Assembly (NCBI RefSeq): GCF_937951745.1
Contig: NZ_CALFBQ010000003.1
Location: forward strand, 1 to 64,000
Length of the DNA: 64,000 nucleotides
Direction of reading: 5' to 3'
Source of the DNA: an uncultured Chloroflexus sp.
GTDB lineage: Bacteria; Chloroflexota; Chloroflexia; Chloroflexales; Chloroflexaceae
The notes beneath the pieces are model-generated. The model saw only the letters and a program-made list of their open reading frames with translations. It was not told the DNA's origin and ran no database searches. Positions 52,337-61,386 of the stretch are shown here, in pieces; position 1 is the first letter of the stretch, and the number at the start of each line of letters is the position of its first letter. The position numbers and the translations under genes are program-made.

Positions 52337-54448
52337 CTAATGGCTATGCGCTGCTTCCAGCTCCTTCTTATAGGCTTCGACAATCTGGTTGACCAGATGC
52401 GGCGGCACCTCTTCGTAGCCGGCAAAGTTGATCGAGAAGCGGCCACGGCCCTGCGTCATGCCACGCAGATCGGTGGCGTAACGCTGAATTTCGGCCAACG
52501 GCGCTTGGGCATGGATCACCGTCTTGCCGTTGCCGTGCGGCATCATCCCCTGCACCCGTCCACGGCGTGTGCTCATATCGCTCATCACATCACCGGCATA
52601 CTGATCGGGGACGATGATCTCCATGTTGTAGATCGGTTCAAGGATAATCACGCCGGCCTTCTGCGCAGCTAGCCGGAACGCCTCTTTCGCAGCGGTCTTG
52701 AAGGCGATTTCCTTCGAGTCGACCGGGTGTTCTTTGCCATCGAAGACCGCAGCGCGCACATCAACCACCGGGTTGCCCGAAATAATCCCCTCTTCCATCG
52801 CCTCGCGGATACCCTTCTCGATCGCCGGCATAAAGCCGCGTGAGATCACGCCCCCAACGATCTCGTTGACGAATTCGAGGGGGTCTTCGCGGTTGGGGTC
52901 GGGTGGCAGCGGCTCAACCCGCAGCGAGACATCGGCAAACTGGCCGGCGCCGCCGGTCTGTTTCTTGTGGCGATATTGGGCTGTGGCAATGGTGCGGATC
53001 GTCTCGCGATACGGGATGCGCGGCAGCTCAAGATCGATATTCACGTCGAACTTGCGCTTCATACGATCGGCGATGATCTGCAAGTGGGTTTCGCTAAGGC
53101 CGCTGAGCAAGGCTTCGCCGGTGCGCGCATCACGCGAGACGTGCAGCGACGGATCTTCCTCAATCATTCGGCTCAGCGCCGAGCTGAGCTTATCAAGATC
53201 GGTGCGGCTGCGCGGTTTGACCGTAGCGATAAAGGCCGGCGCCGGGAATGCGATTGGGCTGAGCTTCAGTGGGCGTGACGGTAAGCAGAGCGTGTCGTTC
53301 GTCTGCGTCTCGCCGAGCTTGGTGAGCAAGCCGATGTCGCCGGGGCCGACTGCCTCAACCTCAATCTGCTCTTTGCCGCGCGCGATGTAGACATGCGCGA
53401 TCCGCTCCTCTTTACGGGTGCGCGCATTCATTAGCGTCATGCCGGCGCGTACTTCACCTGAAAAGACCCGGAAATAGCTGAGCTTACCGTAGGTATCAGA
53501 CACCGTCTTGAAGACCAGTGCCGCCAGCGGTTCATTGCGGTTGGGGCGCAGTTCAACTTCAGCCTCGCTATTCGCATCGAGTGCGGTGGTCGTCTTGCGC
53601 CCAGCCGAGGGGATCGAGTCGATAATCCCGTTGAGCAACTGGGCAATCCCGACCACTTCCGTCGCCGAGCCGCAGAAGACCGGCACGATTGAGCCATCGG
53701 CAATGCCGGTGCGCAGCCCCAGCAACAGCTCTTCGCGGGTCAGCGCATCTTCGCCGCCTTCGAGATAACGTTCGATCAGATGATCATTGGTTGCCGCAAT
53801 TTTATCAATCAGGGCCGTGCGCCACTCGTGCATCAGCGCATTGAGTTCAGCCGGCACATCGGCCTCGATATAGCCACCGTCGTGTTTGGGGCTGGTCAGC
53901 CATGCCCGCTGCTGGCGTAGCGAGATAATACCCTTGAAGTCTTTGCCGGACCCAATTGGCAGATGCAGCGGAATCACCGCGGCATCGAGCACCTCGCGCG
54001 CCTGCTCGATCACGCGGTAGAAATTGGCATTCTCGCGGTCGAGCTTATTGACGAACAGAATGCGGGGAATGCGCTGCTCCACCGCCATTTCCCAGAAGAG
54101 TTCGGTGCCGACTTCGACACCGGCGCTGGCGTCGAGCACGATTACAGCGCCATCAATCACGCGCATTGCCGCCGCAGCTTCGCCAGCGAAATCGGCAGCG
54201 CCGGGCACATCAATCAGATTGATCTTGTCGCCGTTCCACTCAAGCGGTAAAACGCTGAGCGAAATAGACATCCCGCGTCGTTGCTCGTCGGGGTCGTAGT
54301 CACTGGTGGTTGACCCGTCCTCGACGCGCCCCATCCGCGGGATGGCGTGGGCCGTCATCAGCATTGCCTCGGCCAGCGTTGTCTTCCCGCTGCCGAGGTG
54401 ACCGAATATGCCGATGTTGTGGATCCTTTCCGGTTCGAACGCTCGCAT
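52337..54448 (-). CDS. Divergent elongation factor G-like GTPase (EF-G2 type)
   Basis: A 703-aa translation-factor GTPase with the five EF-G domains. The P-loop is GHLGSGKT (16-23), G3 is DVPGAADF and G4 NKLD (134-137). The G3 His that activates water in canonical EF-G (DTPGH) is Ala84, and the switch I region is unusual. This resembles the alternative EF-G2/FusA2 class rather than the housekeeping factor, and it is not in a str operon. Its role could be ribosome release or stress; GTPase may be weak. Confidence 0.82.
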   Translation of the reverse strand: MRAFEPERIHNIGIFGHLGSGKTTLAEAMLMTAHAIPRMGRVEDGSTTSDYDPDEQRRGMSISLSVLPLEWNGDKINLIDVPGAADFAGEAAAAMRVIDGAVIVLDASAGVEVGTELFWEMAVEQRIPRILFVNKLDRENANFYRVIEQAREVLDAAVIPLHLPIGSGKDFKGIISLRQQRAWLTSPKHDGGYIEADVPAELNALMHEWRTALIDKIAATNDHLIERYLEGGEDALTREELLLGLRTGIADGSIVPVFCGSATEVVGIAQLLNGIIDSIPSAGRKTTTALDANSEAEVELRPNRNEPLAALVFKTVSDTYGKLSYFRVFSGEVRAGMTLMNARTRKEERIAHVYIARGKEQIEVEAVGPGDIGLLTKLGETQTNDTLCLPSRPLKLSPIAFPAPAFIATVKPRSRTDLDKLSSALSRMIEEDPSLHVSRDARTGEALLSGLSETHLQIIADRMKRKFDVNIDLELPRIPYRETIRTIATAQYRHKKQTGGAGQFADVSLRVEPLPPDPNREDPLEFVNEIVGGVISRGFMPAIEKGIREAMEEGIISGNPVVDVRAAVFDGKEHPVDSKEIAFKTAAKEAFRLAAQKAGVIILEPIYNMEIIVPDQYAGDVMSDMSTRRGRVQGMMPHGNGKTVIHAQAPLAEIQRYATDLRGMTQGRGRFSINFAGYEEVPPHLVNQIVEAYKKELEAAHSH

Positions 54449-54608
54449 GGCTGTCCTCCTTGACGCAAGCCCGCGCCCGATGGGCGTGTGCTGGAAAGGA
54501 AAAAATTTTTGTTAAGAACAGATTATCAGGGTTGTCATGGTTGCGTCAAGAGGGAACAGCGCAACACAACCTTTGCACAGCCAATTCACAGGGCAATCAT
54601 ATCATAGC

Positions 54609-54658
54609 GACGCACAGCAGTGTGTCTCCACCATCGTAGAGATGCACTGCTGTGCGTC
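54609..54658 (-). terminator. 14-bp hairpin after the Usp gene
   Basis: GACGCACAGCAGTG (54609-54622) and its perfect complement (54645-54658) lie just downstream of the minus-strand universal stress gene. The T-run afterwards is weak. Confidence 0.4.
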
Positions 54659-54665
54659 TTTACGA

Positions 54666-55109
54666 TTACTTGGGGCGGATGACCAGTACCGGCGTGGGTG
54701 TGACCTGCACCACCTTTTGGGTGACGCTGCCGAACACCCAGCGGCTGATGCCGCTGCGGCCATGGGTTGCGATCACAATCAGATCGACATCGTGATTCTC
54801 AGCGTATTCAATAATTGCTTCAGCCGGCGGTAACGCGCTAATCTCGGTGTGTACCTGATAACCTTCGCTCTGGAACTGCTTGGCGATCTGATTGAGATAC
54901 TCTAACGCCTCTTGCTCCATCGTGGTGATCGCATCAGCCGTGGTCGCCAGCATACCGCTGTAATCAACGCTGGTGGTAAAGATCGGCGGCACCGCCCGCA
55001 GCAGCGTGATCTTCACCGTGCCTTCGTTGGCAGCGAGTGCGTGGACGTGGGGTAGCACTTGCTCGGCCAGCGCCGAGCCATCGAGCGGGACGAGAATGTG
55101 GCGGTACAT
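54666..55109 (-). CDS. Universal stress protein, UspA family
   Basis: A 147-aa single-domain Usp. It starts MYRHILVPLDGSALAEQ, and has the ATP-binding loop ATHGRSGISRWVFGSVT with the conserved G-2x-G-9x-G(S/T) pattern near 115-130. Such proteins bind ATP and help survival in stress or low oxygen. It is a single gene upstream of the EF-G-like gene on the same strand. Confidence 0.88.
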   Translation of the reverse strand: MYRHILVPLDGSALAEQVLPHVHALAANEGTVKITLLRAVPPIFTTSVDYSGMLATTADAITTMEQEALEYLNQIAKQFQSEGYQVHTEISALPPAEAIIEYAENHDVDLIVIATHGRSGISRWVFGSVTQKVVQVTPTPVLVIRPK

Positions 55110-55134
55110 CGCAACCTCCTTGTTGCTAGACTAT

Positions 55135-55464
55135 CTAGGGGCCAATATCGTCAAGCGGGCGCGGGTTCCAGCGCCGGTGCCCTTCGATCACCTGCGCTAA
55201 GCTGCCGTCGGCATTGAGCAAGAGGCGGAGGGAACGGCGCAGATCGCAGCTCGGCACAGTACAGACCGACGGATCAGTCATATCGTAAGGGCATTCGCCA
55301 ACGTTCTGGCATCGCGCCACCGAAACCGCGTAGCGCGGGCTTCCCGGCGGCCCGTCGAGGGTGCGCAAGATCAGTGGCGCGTATTGCAGATCGGGCGCGA
55401 TCGTGCGCAGATGCGCGCGGGCGCGCGCGATCATCGGATGTGGCGGTCGTTTCGGTCGTGCCAT
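55135..55464 (-). CDS. Small Cys-containing protein of unknown function
   Basis: A 109-aa basic protein. The central CQNVGECPYDMTDPSVC, then C four residues on, gives four Cys that could bind a metal or form an Fe-S centre. I do not recognise the family. It is 25 bp upstream of the Usp gene on the same strand and may be co-transcribed. Confidence 0.5.
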   Translation of the reverse strand: MARPKRPPHPMIARARAHLRTIAPDLQYAPLILRTLDGPPGSPRYAVSVARCQNVGECPYDMTDPSVCTVPSCDLRRSLRLLLNADGSLAQVIEGHRRWNPRPLDDIGP

Positions 55465-56157
55465 AGCCTGAACCTTCCCGGCTTGAAGCTAATGCCAGCA
55501 GTCATTCTATGTACACGGTATCACAAATTCGGGCAACGAGAGGACAATAGCTCATAACCGTGTGTGAAGATTTTTGGACTAATATTCAATCTTTGATGAT
55601 TCGATATTTTGCCTTAGTTTTCCCTAAGAGATGCATGCGCATACTGTGCCGTCTTATTGCACGCACTCTCTACAACGGGAGCAGCGTTGCATGACAACGC
55701 TGCTCCTTGCTTTGCCACGCAATCCGTTGGAAATGGTGAGGTTGAAACAGGATGGTTGGCAAGATTATGGATAGTTCGGGATCGGTACGAGCAGGATAGC
55801 CGGGATCGGGGCGACTCAAACTCTACTGGATCAAATCCGATCTGGACGTGTGATCTGTCGGTGTGACTGGCTTTTGTCGAGGGTTCGGCAACGTTTGCTC
55901 TATTTGGATGAACATAATGCCCCGCTCGATAAGCCAATGTCGTAACAAGGATTATCAACATTTTTGTCAGAATATATTTAATGCCTTTATAACCTTTAAA
56001 TGTAAAATTAACCATTGAACAAGTACTTGACAGGAAATGGCAACTTGTTTATGATCATGTCGTCAAATGTAATGTACAATTAGCGGTTTTTCTGGTTTCT
56101 GTTGATCTTGTTGGAGTGTAGCTTTTCATACTGTGGTGCTCGCAGGAAGGCGTTGGT
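55465..56157. other. AT-rich gene-free region with hairpin and mscL promoter
   Basis: About 690 bp without a convincing gene; open frames have no ribosome site. It contains a 12-bp hairpin (55678-55689/55695-55706, 5-nt loop) and long AT-rich stretches at 55540-55620 and 55960-56110, then the mscL promoter. Confidence 0.5.
56027..56055 (+). promoter_or_regulatory. mscL promoter
   Basis: Perfect TTGACA (56027-56032), 17 bp, TATGAT (56050-56055), about 100 nt upstream of the mscL start. Confidence 0.7.
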
Positions 56158-56583
56158 ATGCTCAAGGAATTTCGCGAGTTTATTAGTCGGGGGAGTGTGC
56201 TTGATCTTGCAGTTGGCGTAATTATTGGCGCGGCATTCACTGCGATCATTAACTCACTGGTTGACGATATCATCAATCCGATCATTGGTTTGATCATTGG
56301 CGGGCGGGCTGATTTTCGCAATTACTTCATTCCGCTGGCTGGCCAGCCAGCGACGACGCTGGCCGAAGCGCAGGCGGCGGGGCCTGTGCTAGCGTATGGT
56401 TCTTTTCTGACTGCGGTGATTAATTTCCTGCTGATTGCCTTCGTGGTCTTTTTAATCGTGCGCACGGCCAACCGGATGCTCGCCAAACCTACTGAGCCAG
56501 CCGCGCCGCCGGCTCAGTCCGAGCCGACGCCAAGCGAACGATTGCTGGCCGAGATCCGCGATCTGTTGGCCAGACGCTCGTAA
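56158..56583 (+). CDS. mscL: Large-conductance mechanosensitive channel
   Basis: Opens under membrane tension to release solutes. The 141-aa protein has N-terminal helix LKEFREFISRGSVLDLAVG and TM1 VGVIIGAAFTAIINSLVDD (pore-lining) followed by IINPIIG. A periplasmic loop with a FIPLAGQ segment and TM2 (INFLLIAFVVFLIVRTAN) come next, then a C-terminal helix LLAEIRDLLARR. It is a single gene behind a consensus promoter. Confidence 0.95.
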   Translation: MLKEFREFISRGSVLDLAVGVIIGAAFTAIINSLVDDIINPIIGLIIGGRADFRNYFIPLAGQPATTLAEAQAAGPVLAYGSFLTAVINFLLIAFVVFLIVRTANRMLAKPTEPAAPPAQSEPTPSERLLAEIRDLLARRS

Positions 56584-56732
56584 CTTCCCGGTGGTTGTGT
56601 GGAACTAGGACACAGGTACATTCGGGCATGACGGATTCTGACGATTCCAATCCGTGTTCCCGTGTCCCGTAAACTAAAGAACGAGGACACGGATAGGCAC
56701 CGAGCAAATCCGTGTCCCCTTCTCCGCTGCAT

Positions 56733-57845
56733 CTAAAACGAAATGGCCCGATCACCCAGCGCTGTACCCGGCCAGATCCTGATCCCGCGTTCGAGCCGGT
56801 TGTCTTGCCCGATCTGGCATTCATCGCTAATAACGGCGCCATCGGTCACGTGCGAACGCTCACCAATGCGATTGCCCGCGCCAAGCACACAATTGCGCAG
56901 CGTAGCGCCCTCCTCGATCACATTCCCATCCCACATTACCACGCCTTCGATCTGGCATTCCGGGCCGACTTCGCACCGCGCCCCAATCACTGTCGGGCCA
57001 ATGATCCGCGTGCCGCGCCCAATGCGCGTGCCGTGACCAATCACTACCGGGCCGACAATTTGGGCGCTGGAATGGATTTCGGCCTCGCCTTCGATCCAGA
57101 TCCGTTCGCCAATCTGCTGGCCACGAAAATGGTACTGCACTTTCCCGATCAGAATATCGTGGTGGACATCGAGGTAGGTTTGCGGTTTGCCGATGTCTGT
57201 CCAATAAGCGCGGGAAGGAAAGCCATACATGGGGTCGCCGGTCTGTAACACAACGGGGAAGAGTCCGCGCTCGAACATGTAGAATTGGTTTGGCGGCACG
57301 TAGCGGAAAATCTCCGGCTCGATCAGGTAAGTGCCGGCGTTGACAAGGTTGGTAGTAATGTCTTCCAGTCGCGGTTTTTCGAGGAAGCGGCGCACTCTAC
57401 CGTCACGGTCGGTTTCGACCAAGCCGAACTGGGTAGGATCATCAACCGGCGTGAGCGAGATCGTCACCTTGCTGCCACGCTCGCGGTGAAAATCGAGCAT
57501 CGCCTGCAAATCGAGATCGGTCATCACATCGCCGTTGAAGATAAAGGTGGTGCCGTCAAGCAGATGCTCAACATACTTGACTGCGCCGGCAGTGCCGCGT
57601 GGTTCAGGTTCTTCGATAATGTGCAACTTCATACCTAAGCGAGAACCATCACCAAGCGCAGCGCGGAAGCGGTCAGCCAGATATTGCACGGCAAGGATCG
57701 CTTCGCGGATGCCATAGTCGCGCAAGCGCAAGAGCATCCACTCAATGAACGGCTGATTGACCAGCGGCAACATTGGTTTCGGTGTGCGGCAAGTGAGGGG
57801 GCGCAAGCGCGTACCCTGACCGCCAACCAGAATGACAGCTTTCAT
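56733..57845 (-). CDS. NDP-sugar pyrophosphorylase (mannose-1-P guanylyltransferase-like)
   Basis: A 370-aa nucleotidyltransferase. The N-terminal GT-A-like domain has GGQGTRLRPLTCRTPKPM (nucleotide binding) and FNGDVMTDLD (Mg site). The C-terminal left-handed beta-helix (240-350) has hexapeptide repeats such as IVGPVVIGHGTRIGRG. It makes an NDP-sugar for polysaccharide or cell-wall synthesis. The neighbour is a GDP-deoxymannose reductase, which favours GDP-mannose; NDP choice is inferred. Confidence 0.85.
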   Translation of the reverse strand: MKAVILVGGQGTRLRPLTCRTPKPMLPLVNQPFIEWMLLRLRDYGIREAILAVQYLADRFRAALGDGSRLGMKLHIIEEPEPRGTAGAVKYVEHLLDGTTFIFNGDVMTDLDLQAMLDFHRERGSKVTISLTPVDDPTQFGLVETDRDGRVRRFLEKPRLEDITTNLVNAGTYLIEPEIFRYVPPNQFYMFERGLFPVVLQTGDPMYGFPSRAYWTDIGKPQTYLDVHHDILIGKVQYHFRGQQIGERIWIEGEAEIHSSAQIVGPVVIGHGTRIGRGTRIIGPTVIGARCEVGPECQIEGVVMWDGNVIEEGATLRNCVLGAGNRIGERSHVTDGAVISDECQIGQDNRLERGIRIWPGTALGDRAISF

Positions 57846-57962
57846 AGCATTGCTTCTGTTGATAGGTTTGCCAATTAAACGATCCTGATACGGCTAGGCA
57901 CAGTATAGTGCCGGTAGACCACAAACAGTTTACCAATCGCTGGCAGTTTGGTGACGATTTTC

Positions 57963-58940
57963 TTAGCCAGCAGCCGCCAACGCCTCGGCGCGGACCCGTT
58001 GGCGCCAGTAGGTCAAAACATCGTGCAGGGTCTCGGGCAGGGTATAGCGCGGCTGCCAGCCGGTGCGCGCGCGTAGGCGGCTCGCGTCGCACACGACGAG
58101 CGGAATATCGATCGGGCGCATCAATTCGGGGTTGAGCCGTACCTCGACCGGCACCGTGCATTCGGCCAAGAGCATATCGAGCAACTCGCGCACCATAACG
58201 GCCTTTCCCGACCCAACATTGTACACTGCACCGCTTTCACCATGTTCGGCTAGCAGCGCGTAGGCTGCCACCACATCGCGCACATCGGAAATATCGCGTT
58301 GCGCAGCAAGGTTGCCCACCTGCACGACCGGCGGTTGCAAACCGAGTTCGATGCGAGCGATTTGGCGGGCAAAGGCTGCGGTCACAAACCGCTCGTTTTG
58401 GCGCGGGCCGATATGGGTAAAGGGTCGCACCCGCACCAGATCAAGCCCATGGCTGTAGTAGTATTGCAAGGCCAACAGACTCTGGGCCGCTTTACTAACG
58501 CCGTAGGGGCTGGTTGGGCGCAGGGGGGTATTCTCATCGATTGGCAAATCTTCGGGATCGATCTTGCCGTACTCTTCGTTCGTACCGATCACCAACACCC
58601 GGGTAGCCATACGGTATTCAATCAAGGTTAGAAAGATGTGGAGCGCGCCGAGGGTATTGGCGGCCAAGGTGCCGGCTGGATCGCGGAATGACTCGGGTAC
58701 GAAAGGTTGGCCGGCCAGATGGAAGATGATATGTGGCCGCACCTGCACGATAGCGCGCATCGTCGCCTCGGCGTCGGCCAGATCGGCTTGCACCAATTGC
58801 ACCTTGCCGGCAAGTTCGGGCAGCGCGATTGCAGACGAGCGCGACAACCCCCATACCTCCCAGCGCCCGCTGGCTAGCAAATACTCGGCAAGATGGCCGC
58901 CGACAAAACCGTTAATTCCGGTGATCAGTACACGCATCAT
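57963..58940 (-). CDS. GDP-6-deoxy-D-mannose reductase-like SDR
   Basis: A 325-aa extended short-chain dehydrogenase with GINGFVGGHLAEYL (NAD(P) loop), a YGVSKAA YxxxK active site, and RPFTHIGPRQNERFVTAAFARQIA, which is typical of GDP-4-dehydro-6-deoxymannose reductase (RMD). It probably makes GDP-D-rhamnose. It shares orientation with the pyrophosphorylase gene downstream, though with a gap of about 117 bp. The GDP-mannose dehydratase is not in the window. Confidence 0.82.
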   Translation of the reverse strand: MMRVLITGINGFVGGHLAEYLLASGRWEVWGLSRSSAIALPELAGKVQLVQADLADAEATMRAIVQVRPHIIFHLAGQPFVPESFRDPAGTLAANTLGALHIFLTLIEYRMATRVLVIGTNEEYGKIDPEDLPIDENTPLRPTSPYGVSKAAQSLLALQYYYSHGLDLVRVRPFTHIGPRQNERFVTAAFARQIARIELGLQPPVVQVGNLAAQRDISDVRDVVAAYALLAEHGESGAVYNVGSGKAVMVRELLDMLLAECTVPVEVRLNPELMRPIDIPLVVCDASRLRARTGWQPRYTLPETLHDVLTYWRQRVRAEALAAAG

Positions 58941-59000
58941 CGTGATGACTGCAATCAGCGCGATACGCTGAGATTATATCGCGATTGATTGTGCATTTTA

Positions 59001-59029
59001 TTGACAGTGATTGTGCAACATGCTACAAT
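59001..59029 (+). promoter_or_regulatory. Consensus promoter upstream of the CarH-like regulator
   Basis: TTGACA (59001-59006), 17 bp, TACAAT (59024-59029). Around it GATTGTGCA occurs twice exactly 22 bp apart (58987-58995 and 59009-59017), and CTTGTGCA follows at 59062-59069. Repeats flanking and inside the promoter resemble a self-operator. Confidence 0.6.
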
Positions 59030-59190
59030 ATTGACAACATTGTACCACGCTTAGCGCAAGGCTTGTGCAGCACTCAATGTATTTGGGGAACGCACACGTA
59101 ATTGTGAACCGTGGTACGATATAGATCGGGTGTAAAGATTATGCGCCATCGCTACAGCACAGCTTGAGCGCTGGGAAGGGTCGCGGAACG

Positions 59191-60138
59191 ATGGCACCGC
59201 AACATTTTCTCTCCCAATTTTCAGACAAGCCGCGATACAACACCAAGGCTGTCGCACAGGAGACAGGCGTGCCGGCCGACACCTTCCGCGCATGGGAACG
59301 CCGCTATGGCGTGCCGCGTCCACAGCGCACCGAAGGCGGCCACCGCCTCTACTCTGAGCGTGATATTGCCACGATTCGTTGGCTTCGTGATCGCACAGCG
59401 GAAGGATTGACCATCAGCCAAGCGATTGCGCTGATGATTGACGGGAGCGAGACGAGTCTCTCGTGGTTGAATACCGCTGTCGATACGGAACCGCACACGT
59501 GGGATCGGATGCAGGCGCGGATGATCAACGCGCTGACCGATTTTGACGCCACACGCGCTGAACAGATTCTGGGTGAGGCATTCGCGCTTTACCCGCTCGA
59601 AGATGTCTTCCTGAAGCTGATCCAGCCGGCCATGATCGAGATTGGCGAGCAGTGGCATGCTGGGCGTATTTCGGTGACCGCTGAACATTTTGCTACTCAG
59701 TTTATCCGGCGCAAGTTGTCGAGCCTGTTTAATACCTACAATGTGACTGAGGGCCGCGGGTTAGTAGTGGTAGGCTGCGCTCCGAGCGAACAGCATGATC
59801 TCGGCGCACTGATGCTAGCCGTCTTCCTTGTGCGGCACGGTTGGCAAGTCGTCTATCTTGGCCCGGAAGTGCCCGTGAAAGACCTGCTTGATGCTGTGCG
59901 CCACATTCAGCCTGATTTGGTCTGTTTGTCAGCTTCGACAACCGAAACCGCCACTCAACTGCTCGAAATTGGCCGCGCATTGCAACAACTGCCACCGCCA
60001 ACACCGCTCTTTGGCTATGGCGGTCGCGCGTTCAACCTCAACCCGATCTTGACACATAAGATGCCGGGCACATTCTTGGGGCGCGATGCACAGGAAGCGG
60101 TGGAAAACGTCGCGGCACTCCTGAGTCGCAGTCGCTAA
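59191..60138 (+). CDS. MerR-family, B12-binding photoreceptor-type regulator (CarH-like)
   Basis: A 315-aa protein. It has a MerR helix-turn-helix (KAVAQETGVPADTFRAWERR), then a helical B12-binding domain with Trp155 (GEQWHAGRISVTAEHFAT) and a Rossmann B12 domain with PSEQHDLGALML (His202 as likely cobalt ligand). These are the CarH/LitR features; CarH uses adenosylcobalamin as a light sensor to derepress carotenoid genes. It directly precedes crtB. The start at ATG 59191 is chosen; a TTG at 59164 is an alternative. Confidence 0.85.
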   Translation: MAPQHFLSQFSDKPRYNTKAVAQETGVPADTFRAWERRYGVPRPQRTEGGHRLYSERDIATIRWLRDRTAEGLTISQAIALMIDGSETSLSWLNTAVDTEPHTWDRMQARMINALTDFDATRAEQILGEAFALYPLEDVFLKLIQPAMIEIGEQWHAGRISVTAEHFATQFIRRKLSSLFNTYNVTEGRGLVVVGCAPSEQHDLGALMLAVFLVRHGWQVVYLGPEVPVKDLLDAVRHIQPDLVCLSASTTETATQLLEIGRALQQLPPPTPLFGYGGRAFNLNPILTHKMPGTFLGRDAQEAVENVAALLSRSR

Positions 60139-60155
60139 TGGTTTGCGAGGAGGGT

Positions 60156-60188
60156 AAGCGTGATTGGCGACCCAAACCAATCACGCTT
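60156..60188. other. 12-bp hairpin between carH-like gene and crtB
   Basis: AAGCGTGATTGG (60156-60167) and its perfect complement (60177-60188) flank a 9-nt loop, just after the regulator's stop. It could be a terminator or an operator; no T tract follows. Confidence 0.4.
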
Positions 60189-60201
60189 GATTCAGGCTTG
60201 C

Positions 60202-60225
60202 CTATACGCGCAAGATTGCGTATAG
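60202..60225. promoter_or_regulatory. Inverted repeat in the crtB promoter region
   Basis: CTATACGC (60202-60209) and GCGTATAG (60218-60225) flank an 8-nt spacer, about 40 nt upstream of the crtB start, overlapping where a -10 (TATAGT at 60221-60226) could lie. It may bind the regulator or another factor. Confidence 0.4.
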
Positions 60226-60263
60226 TACAAATAAGCGTGAATATGTGACAAAAGGAGTGCGGT

Positions 60264-61268
60264 GTGTCGCTGAATTCGATCTCGATTATCACGCGCGGGA
60301 ACGGATTGCCGGTCAGCCAAGCTTTGCCGGCTGATGAGCAGCTTGCCCAGCTCTTCCATCTCAGCGATCTGCCTGCCTCGTCGAACACTGATGAACTCCC
60401 GCCGCCACCGGTTCGTTCGCTGGCTGAGGCCTACGCAATCTGCGATCAGATTATCCGACGCCATTCCAAGAGTTTTTTCTTCAGCACGCAGTTTTTGCCG
60501 CCGCCGCAGCGCCGGGCAGTACGGGCATTGTACGCCTTTTGCCGCACGACCGATGATACGGTGGATATGGCAACCTCCGATCCAGCTCGTGCCCTCGCCG
60601 AATGGGTGCGAGTTGCGCGCCGTCCGTGCCTTGACACTTCGCATCCGGTGCTCTTGGCTTGGGCCGATACTTGCCAACGCTACAATCTCGCCCCTCATCT
60701 AATCGATGAGTTGTTGGCCGGTGTCGCGATGGATCTGACGATATCGCGCTATGCGACCTTTGCTGATCTCTGGCTCTATTGCTACCGGGTCGCTTCGGTC
60801 GTCGGGTTGTTGGTGATCGGGATTACTGGCGCTGCTCCCGACGCGACGCCATACGCGATTAAGTTGGGAGTGGCGTTGCAGTTGACAAATATTTTGCGCG
60901 ATATTGGTGAAGATGCCGCCCGCCAGCGGGTGTATCTGCCCGAAGATGAGTTGGCTCGCTTTGACCTGACCGCTGATGATATTTTGGCCCGTGTCTATGA
61001 TGAACGGTTTATCGCGTTAATGAAGTTTCAAATCGAACGCGCTCAGCGCTTGTACGACGAGAGTTGGCCCGGTATTGCGCTCTTGCCGGTTGAGGTGCGC
61101 TTTGCAGTTGCCGCTGCGGCGTGCGTGTACCGGGGTATCCTTGATAAAATCGTCGCCAACGGGTATGATTCGTATAGTCGCCGCGCTTATGTACCTTTTC
61201 GCGAAAAGGTGGCATGCTTGCCGCGCATTTGGTGGGATGTGCGGCGATTGGAGAAGCAGGCGCGTTGA
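60264..61268 (+). CDS. crtB: Phytoene synthase
   Basis: Joins two geranylgeranyl diphosphates to phytoene, the first committed step of carotenoid synthesis. The 334-aa product has the first Asp-rich motif FCRTTDDTVD, YCYRVASVVGLL and the second acidic motif LGVALQLTNILRDIGEDA, all typical of trans-isoprenyl synthases. Start is GTG 60264 with AAAGGAG ahead. The CarH-like regulator gene lies just upstream in the same direction, suggesting light or B12-controlled expression. Confidence 0.92.
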   Translation: MSLNSISIITRGNGLPVSQALPADEQLAQLFHLSDLPASSNTDELPPPPVRSLAEAYAICDQIIRRHSKSFFFSTQFLPPPQRRAVRALYAFCRTTDDTVDMATSDPARALAEWVRVARRPCLDTSHPVLLAWADTCQRYNLAPHLIDELLAGVAMDLTISRYATFADLWLYCYRVASVVGLLVIGITGAAPDATPYAIKLGVALQLTNILRDIGEDAARQRVYLPEDELARFDLTADDILARVYDERFIALMKFQIERAQRLYDESWPGIALLPVEVRFAVAAAACVYRGILDKIVANGYDSYSRRAYVPFREKVACLPRIWWDVRRLEKQAR

Positions 61269-61386
61269 GGGAGCGGTCTAGTTTGTACTGACTAGATGCA
61301 AGAGCTAGCTCTATGCTTGCGCATCTGTCCATTGGTAATGTCCGCACTAATATGGATGCAATGCCGTTCAAGCCTAGAATGGTTCT

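Noticed and set aside
55614-56015. 133-codon minus-strand open frame in the mscL upstream region
   Set aside because: It spans a hairpin, has no ribosome site at its start and shows no recognisable pattern.
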